Positions 34,959 through 44,725 are shown, counted from the first letter of the stretch. The stretch is DNA of 64,000 bases from an uncultured bacterium (GCA_937924755.1 CALEVZ010000013.1:1-64000), one strand, 5' to 3'. Notes: generated by a model not told the origin, from the sequence alone. Numbers and translations are program-made.

Positions 34959-35066
34959 GGCGTCCTCCTCTCCCCACCTTGGGCGCGCCTGTTCCCTCTC
35001 ACTGCCGGGGGCAGGCAGCTCTCGCGGGCCTTTCCATCATAGCGCCAGTCTCGCCTCGCCGATAGC

Positions 35067-36839
35067 TCAAAGGCGCACGCGCACTTTAAGGCGCGCCAGC
35101 AAGGCCGACAGGTTCTCCAACAACAGTTCTTCCACCTCCTTGGCCGTCGGCAGCGCCAGGGCGCGCTGGGCGATGCGGCGCGCGTCACGGTACGAGATTT
35201 CCCGCACCAGGCTGCGCACCACCGGCAAGGCCGGCGGGTGCATGGAAAACTCGCGCACCCCCAGCCCCAGCAGCACCGGCACCGCCAAGGGATCGGCGGC
35301 CATTTCGCCGCACAGGCTGACCGGAATGCCGCACCGCCGGCCGCAGGTGACCACTCGCTCGATGAGCCTGAGCACGGCCGGATGGAAAGAGCGGAAGAGG
35401 TCGGCCACCGCCTGATTGGCTCGATCCACGGCCAGGGTGTACTGGGTCAAGTCGTTGGTGCCAATGGAGAGAAAATCAACCTCTCGGCACAGGTGCTCCG
35501 CCACCAGGGCAGCAGCGGGAACCTCCACCATGGCGCCTAGGGGCACCTGGGCCGGCACCGGATGACCCTCGCCCTCCAGCTCCGCCGCCAGGCGGCCCAA
35601 AATCACCCGAACGGTGCGCACCTCCTCCAGGTGGGAGATCAGTGGCACCATGATCCGCAGCCCCGCGTCGGGATTGCGGCCGGCGGCGCGCAGCAGCGCG
35701 CGCAACTGGGTGCGGAAAAACTCCGGCTTCTGCAGGCACAGCCGTACCCCCCGCAAGCCCAGGACCGGGTTCGCTTCGGGCGAGCCAAGCACCTGTCGTG
35801 CCAGCTTCCGGCCACCCAGATCGAAGGTGCGGATGGTCACCGGCCCGCAGGGAAACGCTTTCAGCAACTCCTCGTACGCCGCCGCCTGCTCATCTTCGTC
35901 GGGCAGCCGTGGGCTCGCCTGAATGAACAGGAACTCGCTGCGGTAAAGCCCTATGCCCCTCGCCCCACCGGCTCGGGCAGCTTCCAGTTCGGAGGAAAGG
36001 TCGATGTTGGCCAGCAGCGCCACCTCATACCCGTCTGGCGTGCGAGCCGGTAGGGTCGCCTGCTTCAGCAGGTCTTGCTGCCGCCGCTGGTACTCGGCGG
36101 CGCGCAACCGGTACACCTGTAACAGCGCCTCGTCCGGGTCCACCACCACATGGCCCTCGAAGCCATCGATGATGACCACTGGCGCCCCCCGCGCTTCCTC
36201 CAGCAGCCGAGCCACACCCACCACGGCCGGAATGCCCAGCGACTTGGCAATGATCGTTGTGTGGGAGGTGGCCCCACCGGCTTCCGAGGCAAAGCCCGTG
36301 ACCGACGAGGCTGACAGACGAATCGCTTGTGACGGCGGCACATCGTCGGCGATCAGCACCGTGTCGTCCCGCAGCCGACCCAGGTGGGGCGCCGACTTGC
36401 CCTGCAGGGCGCGCTGCAGCTCCATGGCCACATCCAGCAGATCCACCCGCCGCTCCCGCAGATAGACATCCCCCAGGGATTCGAAGCGGTGCAGGAGGTC
36501 GCGGACGACCTCCTCCAGCGCCGCCTCGGCATTGATCCGCTTGTCCCGAATCACCTGCTCCACCGCCGCCAACAAGGTGGGGTCTTCCATCAGCAGGCGG
36601 TGGGCTTCAAATATCGAGGCGTATTCGGCACCGACCCGGTCGTGGGCCTCCCGTGCCAGCATCCCGGCCCGTGCGGCGGCCTGGCGCGCCGCCTCCCGCA
36701 TCCGCCGCACCTCGTTGTCGACCTCCTCGGGCGCCACCGGGGTGCGCAACACCGGCTGGGTGATGTTTTCCACCACCAGCGTTTTGCCGATGGCAATGCC
36801 GGGTGAGACGGCAAGTCCAACCAGGGTCCGGGATGTCAC
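35067..36839 (-). CDS. ptsI: Phosphoenolpyruvate-protein phosphotransferase (enzyme I)
   Basis: A 590-residue enzyme I that takes phosphate from PEP and passes it to HPr. The phosphoryl His193 is in GGATSHTTIIAKSLG. PEP-domain motifs GIGLYRSEFLF, GLRGVRLCLQ, LGAMVEVPAAAL, FLSIGTNDLTQYTLAVDR and SLCGEMAADPLA are intact. It begins at GTG 36839, overlapping the HPr stop by four bases. No sugar-specific EIIB/EIIC gene is in the window, so the chain EI-HPr-EIIA probably serves regulation. Confidence 0.94.
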   Translation of the reverse strand: MTSRTLVGLAVSPGIAIGKTLVVENITQPVLRTPVAPEEVDNEVRRMREAARQAAARAGMLAREAHDRVGAEYASIFEAHRLLMEDPTLLAAVEQVIRDKRINAEAALEEVVRDLLHRFESLGDVYLRERRVDLLDVAMELQRALQGKSAPHLGRLRDDTVLIADDVPPSQAIRLSASSVTGFASEAGGATSHTTIIAKSLGIPAVVGVARLLEEARGAPVVIIDGFEGHVVVDPDEALLQVYRLRAAEYQRRQQDLLKQATLPARTPDGYEVALLANIDLSSELEAARAGGARGIGLYRSEFLFIQASPRLPDEDEQAAAYEELLKAFPCGPVTIRTFDLGGRKLARQVLGSPEANPVLGLRGVRLCLQKPEFFRTQLRALLRAAGRNPDAGLRIMVPLISHLEEVRTVRVILGRLAAELEGEGHPVPAQVPLGAMVEVPAAALVAEHLCREVDFLSIGTNDLTQYTLAVDRANQAVADLFRSFHPAVLRLIERVVTCGRRCGIPVSLCGEMAADPLAVPVLLGLGVREFSMHPPALPVVRSLVREISYRDARRIAQRALALPTAKEVEELLLENLSALLARLKVRVRL

Positions 36840-37105
36840 TCCGGCTCTCCGAACCGCCCGGACACCAGCTCCACAATCGCCTCCAGGGCCGATTCTTCAT
36901 CCTCGCCGCTGGCTCGCACCGTCAGCATTGACCCACACGGTGCCGCCAGCAGCAACAAACCCAGGATCGATTTGCCGTTGACCTCCTCATCATTGTACTG
37001 CACGGTGATCTCGGAGGTGAAACTGGAAGACACGTTGACGAACTTGGCCGCCGCGCGGGCATGGAGACCGAGGCGGTTGACGAGTTCAACCTTGCGCTGA
37101 GCCAT
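36836..37105 (-). CDS. ptsH: HPr phosphocarrier with regulatory Ser46
   Basis: An 89-residue HPr. His15, in NRLGLHARAAAKF, receives phosphate from enzyme I; Ser46, in NGKSILGLLLLA, is the site phosphorylated by HPr kinase. Having both fits with hprK about 1.4 kb upstream in the same direction. I chose ATG 37105 (GGCAGGG upstream); an earlier in-frame start at 37141 adds 12 residues lying inside the EIIA gene. It overlaps manX by 20 nt at its start and ptsI by four at its end. Confidence 0.94.
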   Translation of the reverse strand: MAQRKVELVNRLGLHARAAAKFVNVSSSFTSEITVQYNDEEVNGKSILGLLLLAAPCGSMLTVRASGEDEESALEAIVELVSGRFGEPE

Positions 37106-37529
37106 GGGCCCTGCCACCCGGTCGCCGTGCGAGGATGTCACTGACCACGTAGATGCTCTTCTGGCCCTTTTCGGCTACTACCCTGGCCAGCGCCGCCAAG
37201 GACTCACCTTCCTGCCGTCGCAGCGACGCCAACTTGATTAGCATCGGCAGGTTGACGCCGGTCACCACCTCCGACCGGGCGGGGTCGAGAAAGCCCAGGG
37301 AAAGGTTCGTCGGCGTCCCGCCGAACATGTCGGTGAGCACGATCACGCCTTCGCCCGTGTCCAGCTCCGACAGTACGCGAGCGATCTCGGCCCGGGCGGT
37401 CTCCAGGTCGATGTTCCACTCCAGCGTGATGGACCGTGCCTGATCCAGCAGGGCGGGTTCGATGGTGCGTGCCGCCGCGAGCAGCTCGTTGGCCAGGCGC
37501 CCGTGGGAAATAACGAGAATTCCGATCAT
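37086..37529 (-). CDS. PTS mannose-family EIIA component
   Basis: A 147-residue EIIA domain of the mannose/sorbose type, starting MIGILVISHGRLANELL with the phospho-acceptor His9. VIVLTDMFGGTPTNLSLGFL is the second conserved block. No EIIB, EIIC or EIID gene follows; instead ptsH does, so it probably acts as a signalling phosphate acceptor. There is no Shine-Dalgarno; AATAAT ends seven bases before the ATG. Confidence 0.9.
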   Translation of the reverse strand: MIGILVISHGRLANELLAAARTIEPALLDQARSITLEWNIDLETARAEIARVLSELDTGEGVIVLTDMFGGTPTNLSLGFLDPARSEVVTGVNLPMLIKLASLRRQEGESLAALARVVAEKGQKSIYVVSDILARRPGGRAHGSAQG

Positions 37530-37536
37530 GGGCGGG

Positions 37537-37566
37537 ATTATTCCTCATTCGCCGCGGGCGCCGCAA
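37537..37566 (-). promoter_or_regulatory. Putative leaderless promoter of EIIA-ptsH-ptsI
   Basis: On the minus strand TTGCGG (37566-37561), 18-nt spacer and AATAAT (37542-37537), then seven bases to ATG 37529. This splits the PTS genes from rapZ, whose stop lies at 37650. Confidence 0.45.
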
Positions 37567-37649
37567 GCCAGCATCGTTGGCAATGCCGAGGCGATCGAGC
37601 ACGGCGCAACAGTCCTGCCTTTTTCCGTCTGCGCCCTTGCGAACAGACG

Positions 37650-38516
37650 TCAGGCGCGGTCCCGGTCGCGGTGGTGAACGGTCACCCGCCAGCCCTGGCC
37701 CGCCAAACGTGCCGCCAGCGACGTCGCCATGAACACCGAACGATGCCGTCCCCCCGTACATCCGAAGGCGATCACGACGTAGCTCTTTTGCTCGCGACGA
37801 TAGCCGGGCAGAAGGTACTCGCACAGCCCCGCCATTCGCTCGAAGCACTCCCCCACCTCGGCCTTCTCCGCCAGCCATCGAGAGACCTCCGGATCGTCGC
37901 CGGCGAGGGGCCGCAGCTTTGCCTCGAAGTGGGGGTTTGGCAGGTGCCGGACATCGAAGACCAGGCTCGCCTCGGCCGGCAGCCCGAAGCGAAAGCCGAA
38001 GCTTTCGCAGCGCACCAGCATCGGCAGGGCATGCTCGGTGGAACCGAAGCGAGCGGCGACGATGGCCCGCAGCTCGTGGGGGGTGAGGTCGGAGGTGTCG
38101 ATGATTTCATCGGCCAGCTGGCGCACCGCCGCCAGCTGCTCCCGCTCCAGGCGAACCGCCTCCTCGACACCCAGGTTGCGGTAGGGATGCGGCCGCCGGG
38201 TCTCGGAGAAACGCCGGACGATGGCAGCCGTGTTGGCCTCCACGAAGATCACCCGCAGCGAAGGGAAACCAGCTCGCAGGCGGGCCAGCAGCCCCGGGAA
38301 GTGCTCGGTGAAGTTCAGGGTCCGCACATCCACAACGACCACGAGGGGTTGCGCCGCGCCATCGCGAGTGTGTTCGAACAGCGGTTCGATCAGATCCAGG
38401 GGAAGGTTGTCGACGCAGCGGTAACCCAGATCCTCGAAACACCGGGTGACGACGCTCTTGCCAGCGCCCGACAGCCCGGTCACCACCACTGCACCCACCG
38501 CGGGTGGGGTCGTCAC
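37650..38516 (-). CDS. rapZ: RNase adapter protein RapZ (YvcJ family)
   Basis: A 288-residue nucleotide-binding protein with Walker A TGLSGAGKS at the N-terminus, VVDVRTL, IFVEANTAAIVRRFSETRRP HPY, and the C-terminal block FGFRFGLPAEASLVFDVRHL PNPH with IAFGCTGGRHRSVF. In enterics RapZ controls glucosamine-6-phosphate synthase via a small RNA and RNase E; in other bacteria the role is less clear. It overlaps hprK by four bases (GTGA), in a conserved order with hprK and ptsN. Confidence 0.93.
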   Translation of the reverse strand: MTTPPAVGAVVVTGLSGAGKSVVTRCFEDLGYRCVDNLPLDLIEPLFEHTRDGAAQPLVVVVDVRTLNFTEHFPGLLARLRAGFPSLRVIFVEANTAAIVRRFSETRRPHPYRNLGVEEAVRLEREQLAAVRQLADEIIDTSDLTPHELRAIVAARFGSTEHALPMLVRCESFGFRFGLPAEASLVFDVRHLPNPHFEAKLRPLAGDDPEVSRWLAEKAEVGECFERMAGLCEYLLPGYRREQKSYVVIAFGCTGGRHRSVFMATSLAARLAGQGWRVTVHHRDRDRA

Positions 38517-39463
38517 GACGCCCCCAGCTTAAGGTCCCGACGCATCAGAAACTCGACCGCGGCGTCCGTTACGCCGCGCTGACCCAAAAGGTACTTGCGC
38601 GCAGCGCACTCGACCAGCAACGCCAGGTTGCGGCCCGGCGCCACCGGCAGCTCCAGCAGCGGCCGTGGCACACCCACCAGATCGATGGTGGAGCCGTCCA
38701 GTCCCAACCGTTCGGGGTTGCCAGCGGATTCCGGCACGAACTTGATCACCAGGTCAATGGGCTTGTTGTCCCGCACCGCCACCACCCCGAAGAGCTGCTC
38801 GATGGAGATGAGCCCCAACCCGCGCACCTCCATCAGTCCACGAAGATCGTCCGGCGCCTGGCCGAACAGTTCCTCGTTGCGCAGGCGGTAGACTTGCACC
38901 ACATCGTCAGCGACCAGGCGGTGGCCACGGTGCACCAATTCCAGGGCACACTCGCTCTTTCCCAAACCGGAATCGCCCAGCAGGAGTACCCCAATGGCGA
39001 AGATGTCCAGTAGGTCGCCGTGCCAGGTCTCGCGTGGGGCGAGCAAGAACTCCAGGCAGGCGGACAGGCGCTCGATGACCTCCGAGGTCCCGGCGGCGGT
39101 CACCGCCAGCGGTACGCCCAACGCCTCGCATGGCGGCGCCAGGATGCGCACTGCCTCGGTGATCCCCTTAGCAACCACGAACAGCGGCGGCTGCAGCTTT
39201 ACCAGCGCATAAACACGCTCTTCGACAACGACGGGGGGCTGGGTGGCCAGGTACTCCGCCTCGCTGGCGCCAATCACCTGGATGCGCCCCGGTCGCACGT
39301 AGGACAGATAGCCCGCCAGCGCCAGGCCTGGCTTTTGAACCCGCGGGCTGGAGATCTCCCGATCGAGGCGATCCGCCCCCGTCAATACCTGCAAACCCAG
39401 CGCCGTCACACGCTTGTGGCGAAGCAGCGCGGCCACCGTGAGGGGGGGGCTCGAGCGTCTCAT
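38513..39463 (-). CDS. hprK: HPr kinase/phosphorylase
   Basis: A 316-residue bifunctional enzyme that phosphorylates HPr at Ser46 with ATP and removes it with phosphate. The P-loop GDSGLGKSE is at 163-171, His148 (WHGDLLDIF) precedes it, and the family signature LEVRGLGLISIEQLFG (here MEVRGLGLISIEQLFG) is present. It forms hexamers in the cytoplasm. ATG 39463 overlaps the ptsN stop by four bases and has GGAGGGTGG upstream. HPr with an intact Ser46 is encoded further down. Confidence 0.95.
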   Translation of the reverse strand: MRRSSPPLTVAALLRHKRVTALGLQVLTGADRLDREISSPRVQKPGLALAGYLSYVRPGRIQVIGASEAEYLATQPPVVVEERVYALVKLQPPLFVVAKGITEAVRILAPPCEALGVPLAVTAAGTSEVIERLSACLEFLLAPRETWHGDLLDIFAIGVLLLGDSGLGKSECALELVHRGHRLVADDVVQVYRLRNEELFGQAPDDLRGLMEVRGLGLISIEQLFGVVAVRDNKPIDLVIKFVPESAGNPERLGLDGSTIDLVGVPRPLLELPVAPGRNLALLVECAARKYLLGQRGVTDAAVEFLMRRDLKLGAS

Positions 39464-39936
39464 CCACCCTCCACGGCCACCAACGCCTGGCGCAGCTGCA
39501 ACGGGGTCTCGGCTGAAAGGAACGCATCGAGGGCCCGTCGGTTGCGTAACAGACGGGCGATGCTGGCCAGTACCTGCAGATGCGCTGCCGGCTGATCGCG
39601 GGGCGAGAGGACGAAAAAGAAGAGTCGCACGCCCGCCGACTCGCCGTTGCCAAACCTGATCGCCTTCGCGGTTCGCGCGAAAGCCGCCGCCACACTCTTG
39701 AGCCCTGGCACCTTGCAGTGCGGAATCGCGGCTTGCTCACCCACCACCGTGGCCCCGAGCCGCTCGCGCTCTAGCAGGAGCTCCACAACTTCTTGTGCGT
39801 TGCGAATGACGCCCGACTTTTCCAGGTATCCACTGACTTGAGCGAGAACGCCCTCGCGATCCGCTGCCGGAAGGTCGAGGAAGATGTGCTCCTCCCTCAG
39901 CAAGGACGACAGCCTCACGGCTCCCACGCCACTCAC
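39460..39936 (-). CDS. ptsN: PTS EIIA, fructose/nitrogen-regulatory type (PtsN-like)
   Basis: A 158-residue EIIA of the PtsN/FruA fold. The active His73 is in EQAAIPHCKVPGLKS; ALQVLASIARLLRN-like text (HLQVLASIARLLRNRRALDAF) follows. It lies between hpf and hprK as in many Gram-negatives, where the nitrogen PTS controls potassium transport and stress responses. The start GTG 39936 is seven bases after the hpf stop; an internal GTG a few codons later is possible. Confidence 0.88.
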   Translation of the reverse strand: MSGVGAVRLSSLLREEHIFLDLPAADREGVLAQVSGYLEKSGVIRNAQEVVELLLERERLGATVVGEQAAIPHCKVPGLKSVAAAFARTAKAIRFGNGESAGVRLFFFVLSPRDQPAAHLQVLASIARLLRNRRALDAFLSAETPLQLRQALVAVEGG

Positions 39937-39942
39937 TCTTTC

Positions 39943-40488
39943 TCAGAACTCGGGAGTGACCAGGCCGTAGGTGTGATCCCGCCGCCGGTACAGAACGTTG
40001 ACGCGGTCGGAGGACGCCTCGCGAAACACGATGAAATCGTCGCGGGAGCTCTCCAGCTGCAGAGCCGCCTCGTCAACGGTCATCGGCACCACCGGAACGT
40101 GGCGAAGCTCGACGACTTCCGGCTTGCCGGAGCGAACTGACTCCTCTTCCACCACCGCCAGCTGCCAACCCTGTTCGCCGCCCCGGGAGGTCGACTGCCG
40201 CTTGCGACCGGTGAGCTTCTGCTTGGAGCGACGGGCTTGTTGCTCCAGGCGCGACACCACTTCTTGCAGTGACGAGGCCCAGTCGCTGGTCTCGGCCTTG
40301 GCTGCCACCTCGAAGTCCTTCCCGCGAATAAACGCTTCTACCAGAAAGCGATGCTTCTCCTGCGTGGCCACCAGCCGGGCCTCATGCACAGCATTGAAGT
40401 ACTTGGCCAGGCGCTTCAGTTTCTTGCGCGCCATCTCGCGTTGCGGTTCGGTAATTTCGGTATTGCGGGCTAGAAACTCGAGCTCCAT
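39943..40488 (-). CDS. hpf: Ribosome hibernation promoting factor (long form)
   Basis: A 181-residue long HPF: N-terminal S30AE domain (about 1-100, FLARNTEITEPQREMARKKL then KRLAKYFNAV) and C-terminal dimerisation domain (about 125-181, VELRHVPVVPMTVDEAALQL then FIVFREASSDRVNVLYRRRD). The long form joins two 70S ribosomes into an inactive 100S dimer in stationary phase. GGGGAGGTCCT precedes ATG 40488. TAGAAT upstream (40511-40506) suggests its own promoter within the rpoN operon. Confidence 0.93.
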   Translation of the reverse strand: MELEFLARNTEITEPQREMARKKLKRLAKYFNAVHEARLVATQEKHRFLVEAFIRGKDFEVAAKAETSDWASSLQEVVSRLEQQARRSKQKLTGRKRQSTSRGGEQGWQLAVVEEESVRSGKPEVVELRHVPVVPMTVDEAALQLESSRDDFIVFREASSDRVNVLYRRRDHTYGLVTPEF

Positions 40489-40505
40489 AGGACCTCCCCA
40501 GTCGA

Positions 40506-40533
40506 ATTCTAGTGTACTCCCGCTGGTCGAAGT
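40506..40533 (-). promoter_or_regulatory. Putative hpf promoter
   Basis: TAGAAT at 40511-40506 on the minus strand, 17 bases before the hpf ATG, in the only gap of the lptB-rpoN-hpf-ptsN run. The -35 region is poorly conserved. The short leader holds GGGGAGG. Confidence 0.35.
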
Positions 40534-42006
40534 CTAGCGCAGCGCTCGGCGTCGCTGCTCTGACGAGGGGATACCCATTTCCTCCCGGTACTTTGCCACC
40601 GTACGGCGGGCGATGCGGATGCCCAGACGGTTGAGCTGGCGCGCCACCCGGGCGTCGGACAACGGACGGTGGGGCTCTTCTGCGCTGATCAACTCCTTAA
40701 TTCTGTCCCGCACCACCACCGAGGAGATGTCGCCGTCCACCGCGTGGGAGATGGCGGAGTGAAAGAAAAACTTGAACGGGAACACTCCCCGCGGAGTCGC
40801 CATGTACTTGTTGGTGACCACGCGGCTGATGGTGGACTCGTGCATACCGATATCGTCGGCGATGTCCCGCAGCACCAGTGGTCGCAGGTGCGGCAGGCCA
40901 TGATCTAGGAAGCCCGACTGCCGCTGCACGATGGCCTTCGCCACCCGCAAGATGGTGGCCTGGCGCTGCTCGACCGACCGCAAGAACCAGAGAGCGGCGC
41001 GCATGCGCTCGCGAAGATAGCTGGCTGCCTCCGAGTCCACCGCTCGCCCCCGTAGCATGTGCACGTACCGCGAGGACAACCGCAAGCGGGGAAAGCCATC
41101 GTCGGCCAGAGCCACCCGCCATTCGCCGCCATCCTTGGTGACGACCACGTCCGGTTCGATGACCATGCTGTCGATGGGGCCCAGTTGCAGACCGGGGCGA
41201 GGGTCGAGGTGGCGGAGGACCTCGATGACCTGCCGGACCTCCTCCAGAGACAACCCAAGCTTGTGGGTGATACGCTCCCAGCGCTGGTGAAGCAGGTCGT
41301 CGAAGCACCGCCCCACCACCTCCAGGGCGCGGGGGACCGCTGGGTTCGCACTCGCCGCCCCGGCCAGCTGACGTTCCAGCTGCAGCGCAAAGCATTCCTG
41401 CAGGGAGCGGGCGCCGATCCCGGCAGGCTCCAGGCGTTGTACCAGGCGCAGCGCTCGCTCGACGTCGCTCACTCCCACGTCCAGGGTGGCGGCGAGATCT
41501 TCGAGGGGGGCACGCAGGTAGCCGTCGGGATCGAGGTTGCCGGCGATGAACTCGGCCACCTTGTTGATGGGGTCGTCGGAGGCAAGGAAACGTAACTGCT
41601 CGACGATCGAATCGAACAGCGAACCAGGTGGTGTCGGGGAGTTCTCCAGCGGCGAACGCTCCTCGTCCTCCCAGCCGCCCAGCCCCAGAGCTGGCGTGTC
41701 GTGCAAAAAGTTCCCGAACAGCTCCTCGATGTTGACCTGGCTGAAGGCATCGCCGGCGTTTTCTGCCCCGACCTCCGCGGCCGGAGCTTCGCTCGCCTCG
41801 ACGGCCTCCTCGGGAAGGGTCTCCGTCTCCTCGCTGCGCTGGTCCTCGTCGCTGAGCTCGAGCAACGGATTGACCTGAACCTCCTGGCTGATCGCCTGTT
41901 CCAGCTCCAGCCGGGATAGTTGCAGCAGCTTGATCGCCTGCTGCAGCGTCGGCGTCATGACGAGCTTCTGCGCCAGCTTGAGGTTCAACCGTTGCTCGAG
42001 TGCCAC
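40534..42006 (-). CDS. rpoN: RNA polymerase sigma-54 factor
   Basis: A 490-residue sigma-54. Region I is [20 protein letters not shown] and LQQAIKLLQLSRLELEQ, followed by an acidic linker (about 50-120), the core-binding domain, a helix-turn-helix (ISRVVTNKYMATPRGVFPFK) and the RpoN box ARRTVAKYREEMGIPSS. It directs promoters with GG-N10-GC elements that need AAA activators; none of those activators is encoded here. GTG 42006 overlaps the last base of the lptB stop (TAGTG). 132 more in-frame codons upstream lie within lptB and are rejected. Confidence 0.95.
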   Translation of the reverse strand: MALEQRLNLKLAQKLVMTPTLQQAIKLLQLSRLELEQAISQEVQVNPLLELSDEDQRSEETETLPEEAVEASEAPAAEVGAENAGDAFSQVNIEELFGNFLHDTPALGLGGWEDEERSPLENSPTPPGSLFDSIVEQLRFLASDDPINKVAEFIAGNLDPDGYLRAPLEDLAATLDVGVSDVERALRLVQRLEPAGIGARSLQECFALQLERQLAGAASANPAVPRALEVVGRCFDDLLHQRWERITHKLGLSLEEVRQVIEVLRHLDPRPGLQLGPIDSMVIEPDVVVTKDGGEWRVALADDGFPRLRLSSRYVHMLRGRAVDSEAASYLRERMRAALWFLRSVEQRQATILRVAKAIVQRQSGFLDHGLPHLRPLVLRDIADDIGMHESTISRVVTNKYMATPRGVFPFKFFFHSAISHAVDGDISSVVVRDRIKELISAEEPHRPLSDARVARQLNRLGIRIARRTVAKYREEMGIPSSEQRRRALR

Positions 42007-42725
42007 TAGAGCTGAAACTCCTCTCCCAGGTACGCTTGCCTCACTGCGGAGTCCCGGGCCAGGCTTTCCGGGTCTCCACATGCAAGAACCTTGCCGTCCT
42101 TGATAATAGAGGCTCGATCGGTAATTTTCAAGGTGTCCCGGACGTTGTGATCGGTGATCAGGATGCCATACCCCTGGCCGCGCAAATGGCGAATCAGGCG
42201 CTGCACGTCCAGCACCGTGATCGGATCGATGCCAGCGAAAGGCTCGTCGAGGAGGAGAAACTTCGGGTTGGTGACGAGGGAGCGAGCGATCTCCAGACGC
42301 CGCCGCTCCCCGCCGGAGAGGGTGTCGCCGCGCTGGCCGCGAATCCTCATCAGGCCAAACTCCTCCAGGAGGTGGCAGGCGCGCGCACTGGCCTCGTTCC
42401 ACGGCACGCCGAGCAGCTCCAGCACGCCGAGAAGGTTCTCCTCGACGGTGAGCTTGCGGAAAACCGAGGCCTCCTGCGGCAGATACGACAGCCCCAGGCG
42501 CGCCCGCCGAAACATCGGCAAGGTCGTGACATCGACCCCTCCCAACTGGACCCGGCCGGCGTCCGGTCGCACCAATCCTACCAGCATGTAGAAAGTCGTC
42601 GTCTTGCCCGCGCCATTGGGCCCCAGCAGTCCAACCACCTCACCGCCCTGGAGGTCGAGGGATACCCCATCCACCACGGCTCGGCGGCCGTACCGCTTCA
42701 CCAGTCTCTGGGCCTGAAGCGTCAC
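42006..42725 (-). CDS. lptB: LPS export ABC ATPase LptB
   Basis: A 239-residue ATPase with Walker A GPNGAGKT (35-42), [17 protein letters not shown], signature [15 protein letters not shown] and Walker [17 protein letters not shown]. It powers LptFG to extract lipopolysaccharide from the inner membrane. GTG 42725 overlaps the lptCA stop by four bases. The order lptC/A-lptB-rpoN-hpf-ptsN matches many Gram-negatives. The genes lptF and lptG are not in the window. Confidence 0.94.
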   Translation of the reverse strand: MTLQAQRLVKRYGRRAVVDGVSLDLQGGEVVGLLGPNGAGKTTTFYMLVGLVRPDAGRVQLGGVDVTTLPMFRRARLGLSYLPQEASVFRKLTVEENLLGVLELLGVPWNEASARACHLLEEFGLMRIRGQRGDTLSGGERRRLEIARSLVTNPKFLLLDEPFAGIDPITVLDVQRLIRHLRGQGYGILITDHNVRDTLKITDRASIIKDGKVLACGDPESLARDSAVRQAYLGEEFQL

Positions 42726-44725
42726 TGTTTCGATGGTGTCCTCCCCGGCGGCTGGCGAGGACTGCGCGGGTTGGCCAGCGGCCGCTCGGGATGGTACAGC
42801 GTTTCGCTGCGACTGTCGGCGCCTCCCAGCACCTTGAGCACCCCGTCCTGACGGGTCCAGATGAGATGGGCGGCCTTCACCTGGTTGCCTCCTGCCTCGG
42901 TGATCAATACCGGGTCACCCCATACCTCCAGCTCATCCCGCCCCGGCACCAACCGCGCCCTCTGCCCCGCTACCGTTCTGCCGCTTGCGCGCTCCCGCGC
43001 CATCAATCCGCCCTCGAAAAGTGCCAGCAGTAACTCTCCACCTGGTCCAAGCGTGGCGGTGACTCGCTGGGCCGCCACCTCGGCCTGCTCGTCGATCACT
43101 CGGACGTCACCCTCGAAAATGGCGATCATGGTGGCCGCTTCAAAGGTCAGGGTTCGTCCGGTAATTCTCACCACTACCGCCCCGGCGGAGGACTCCCTCG
43201 GGCGAGCCGGTCCCACCGTCAGCACGTTGCCGCGAGCCACGACCAGCTCGTCGGCCGCGCGGTGTTCCAGACGGTCAGCGCGAACCAGGCGTTCCCCCTG
43301 CCACAGACGGGCGTCCCCCTCCAGCGTCAGCGTTCCCCCGTCCGGGGCCGACACCGCACGAGCTGCCGCGAACTGTACTGGCCCCTCCCCTCCGCCCATG
43401 ACACTGCCGCGCACCACCGTGCCGCTCACCGACCCCTCGGCAACGATCCCGCGTTCGGAGTCCCACTCCAATCGATCGGCCCTACCCTCCAACGAATCGG
43501 AACCAAACCGCACGCGCCCACCCGCCGCCGGTGCCAGCACCGACCGTCGCGATGCCACGGTGAACAACAGCCGTTCGCCTTCACCCCACTGCGGCCCCAT
43601 CTCCAGGCGCACGTTTCCCCACGCCGTCGCCGATTCAGCGCGACCTTCCGCCAGGTCGACCCGAAGGGAGTCAGCCCGGACCTGCCGGGGCACGCCGCCC
43701 GACGCCTCGCTCTCCTCCAAGCACACTAGCCCCTGGCCTTCCACCCACTGCAGTCCGCCCTCCTCGCTCCCCCTTCCGACCACCCGCCACGCCGACAGGA
43801 CACGCCGCAGCCCATTCGTGCCCGCCCAGGTCGTGCGCACCCAACCACTACTCTGCTGGGGAAGGATCTTCAGGTCGAGCGCCCCCTCTACTGCGCGGCG
43901 CAGCTCCAGTTCCTCCCCCCAGGCCTGGACCACCGAGCCATCGTCAAAGCGCGCCTCAACGGTCACGCCGCCGGCGAGCACCACCTCGTCGGGTGGCCCA
44001 TCGGGCGTGCGCAGCCGCATCCACCCCGAACCCGCCTGGAGCTGGTTCTGACGGTGGAATACCGTGACTCCCCTCTCCAGCTTAACGACCGCCCGTCGCC
44101 GGTTGTAAGTCACCCTCGGTGCCAGGACCACCACCGCCGAACCCTCCCCGCGCCGCCACGAGGCCGTGACATCGTTCGTGAGCTCGATCGTGTTTTCGGC
44201 GGCACTCCCCGAGACGGCACCGGCGACCCCTCCCCACCCGGCCGCCGCAAAGGTGACCGGTCCACGGCTGAAAAAGGAGCGGTCCGCCCCGCGCAGGTCG
44301 AAGCCGTCCGCTTGCAGGGCGATCCCCTTGCTCAGGGAAAGCTGAGCGTTGCCGTGCGCCTGGGCCTCTCGCAGCTGGGGGTTGTACTTGGCATCGCTGG
44401 CCACCAGCCCGTAGGCGACCTCGCCAGCGTGAAAAATCGACACCTCGACATCTTTCAGCTCGTACCAACCCGACGCAAACTCCACAGTTTCGCGCGCCGC
44501 CAGACGAAAGTTCGGCTCGATGCCAATGGTGTCCGTGTAAACCAGACCGCTGTGCAGGCGCACCGGCCGCTCCTCCCCCCGCCGCGCCGCCGGCGTCGGC
44601 TCGGCCTGCAAGGCGGTCCCCCGCCGCCTCATCTGCCGCTCGGCGACACTCGCCCCCAGGATTAGCAGCCACAGTACCAGCAGCAGGAGCGACCCGCGCC
44701 GAAAGACCTGGTCCCGACGACTCAC
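42722..44725 (-). CDS. LptC/LptA-like LPS transport protein (apparent fusion)
   Basis: A 667-residue protein with one N-terminal membrane anchor ([17 protein letters not shown]), an LptC-like region (about 40-200) and a long OstA/LptA-like beta-rich region with repeated strands such as [40 protein letters not shown] and [15 protein letters not shown]. LptC and LptA normally are separate proteins of about 190 residues that form the periplasmic bridge for LPS; here both seem to be encoded in one chain that is longer than the two added together. It overlaps accA and lptB by four bases each. Domain borders are my inference. Confidence 0.78.
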   Translation of the reverse strand: MSRRDQVFRRGSLLLLVLWLLILGASVAERQMRRRGTALQAEPTPAARRGEERPVRLHSGLVYTDTIGIEPNFRLAARETVEFASGWYELKDVEVSIFHAGEVAYGLVASDAKYNPQLREAQAHGNAQLSLSKGIALQADGFDLRGADRSFFSRGPVTFAAAGWGGVAGAVSGSAAENTIELTNDVTASWRRGEGSAVVVLAPRVTYNRRRAVVKLERGVTVFHRQNQLQAGSGWMRLRTPDGPPDEVVLAGGVTVEARFDDGSVVQAWGEELELRRAVEGALDLKILPQQSSGWVRTTWAGTNGLRRVLSAWRVVGRGSEEGGLQWVEGQGLVCLEESEASGGVPRQVRADSLRVDLAEGRAESATAWGNVRLEMGPQWGEGERLLFTVASRRSVLAPAAGGRVRFGSDSLEGRADRLEWDSERGIVAEGSVSGTVVRGSVMGGGEGPVQFAAARAVSAPDGGTLTLEGDARLWQGERLVRADRLEHRAADELVVARGNVLTVGPARPRESSAGAVVVRITGRTLTFEAATMIAIFEGDVRVIDEQAEVAAQRVTATLGPGGELLLALFEGGLMARERASGRTVAGQRARLVPGRDELEVWGDPVLITEAGGNQVKAAHLIWTRQDGVLKVLGGADSRSETLYHPERPLANPRSPRQPPGRTPSKQ

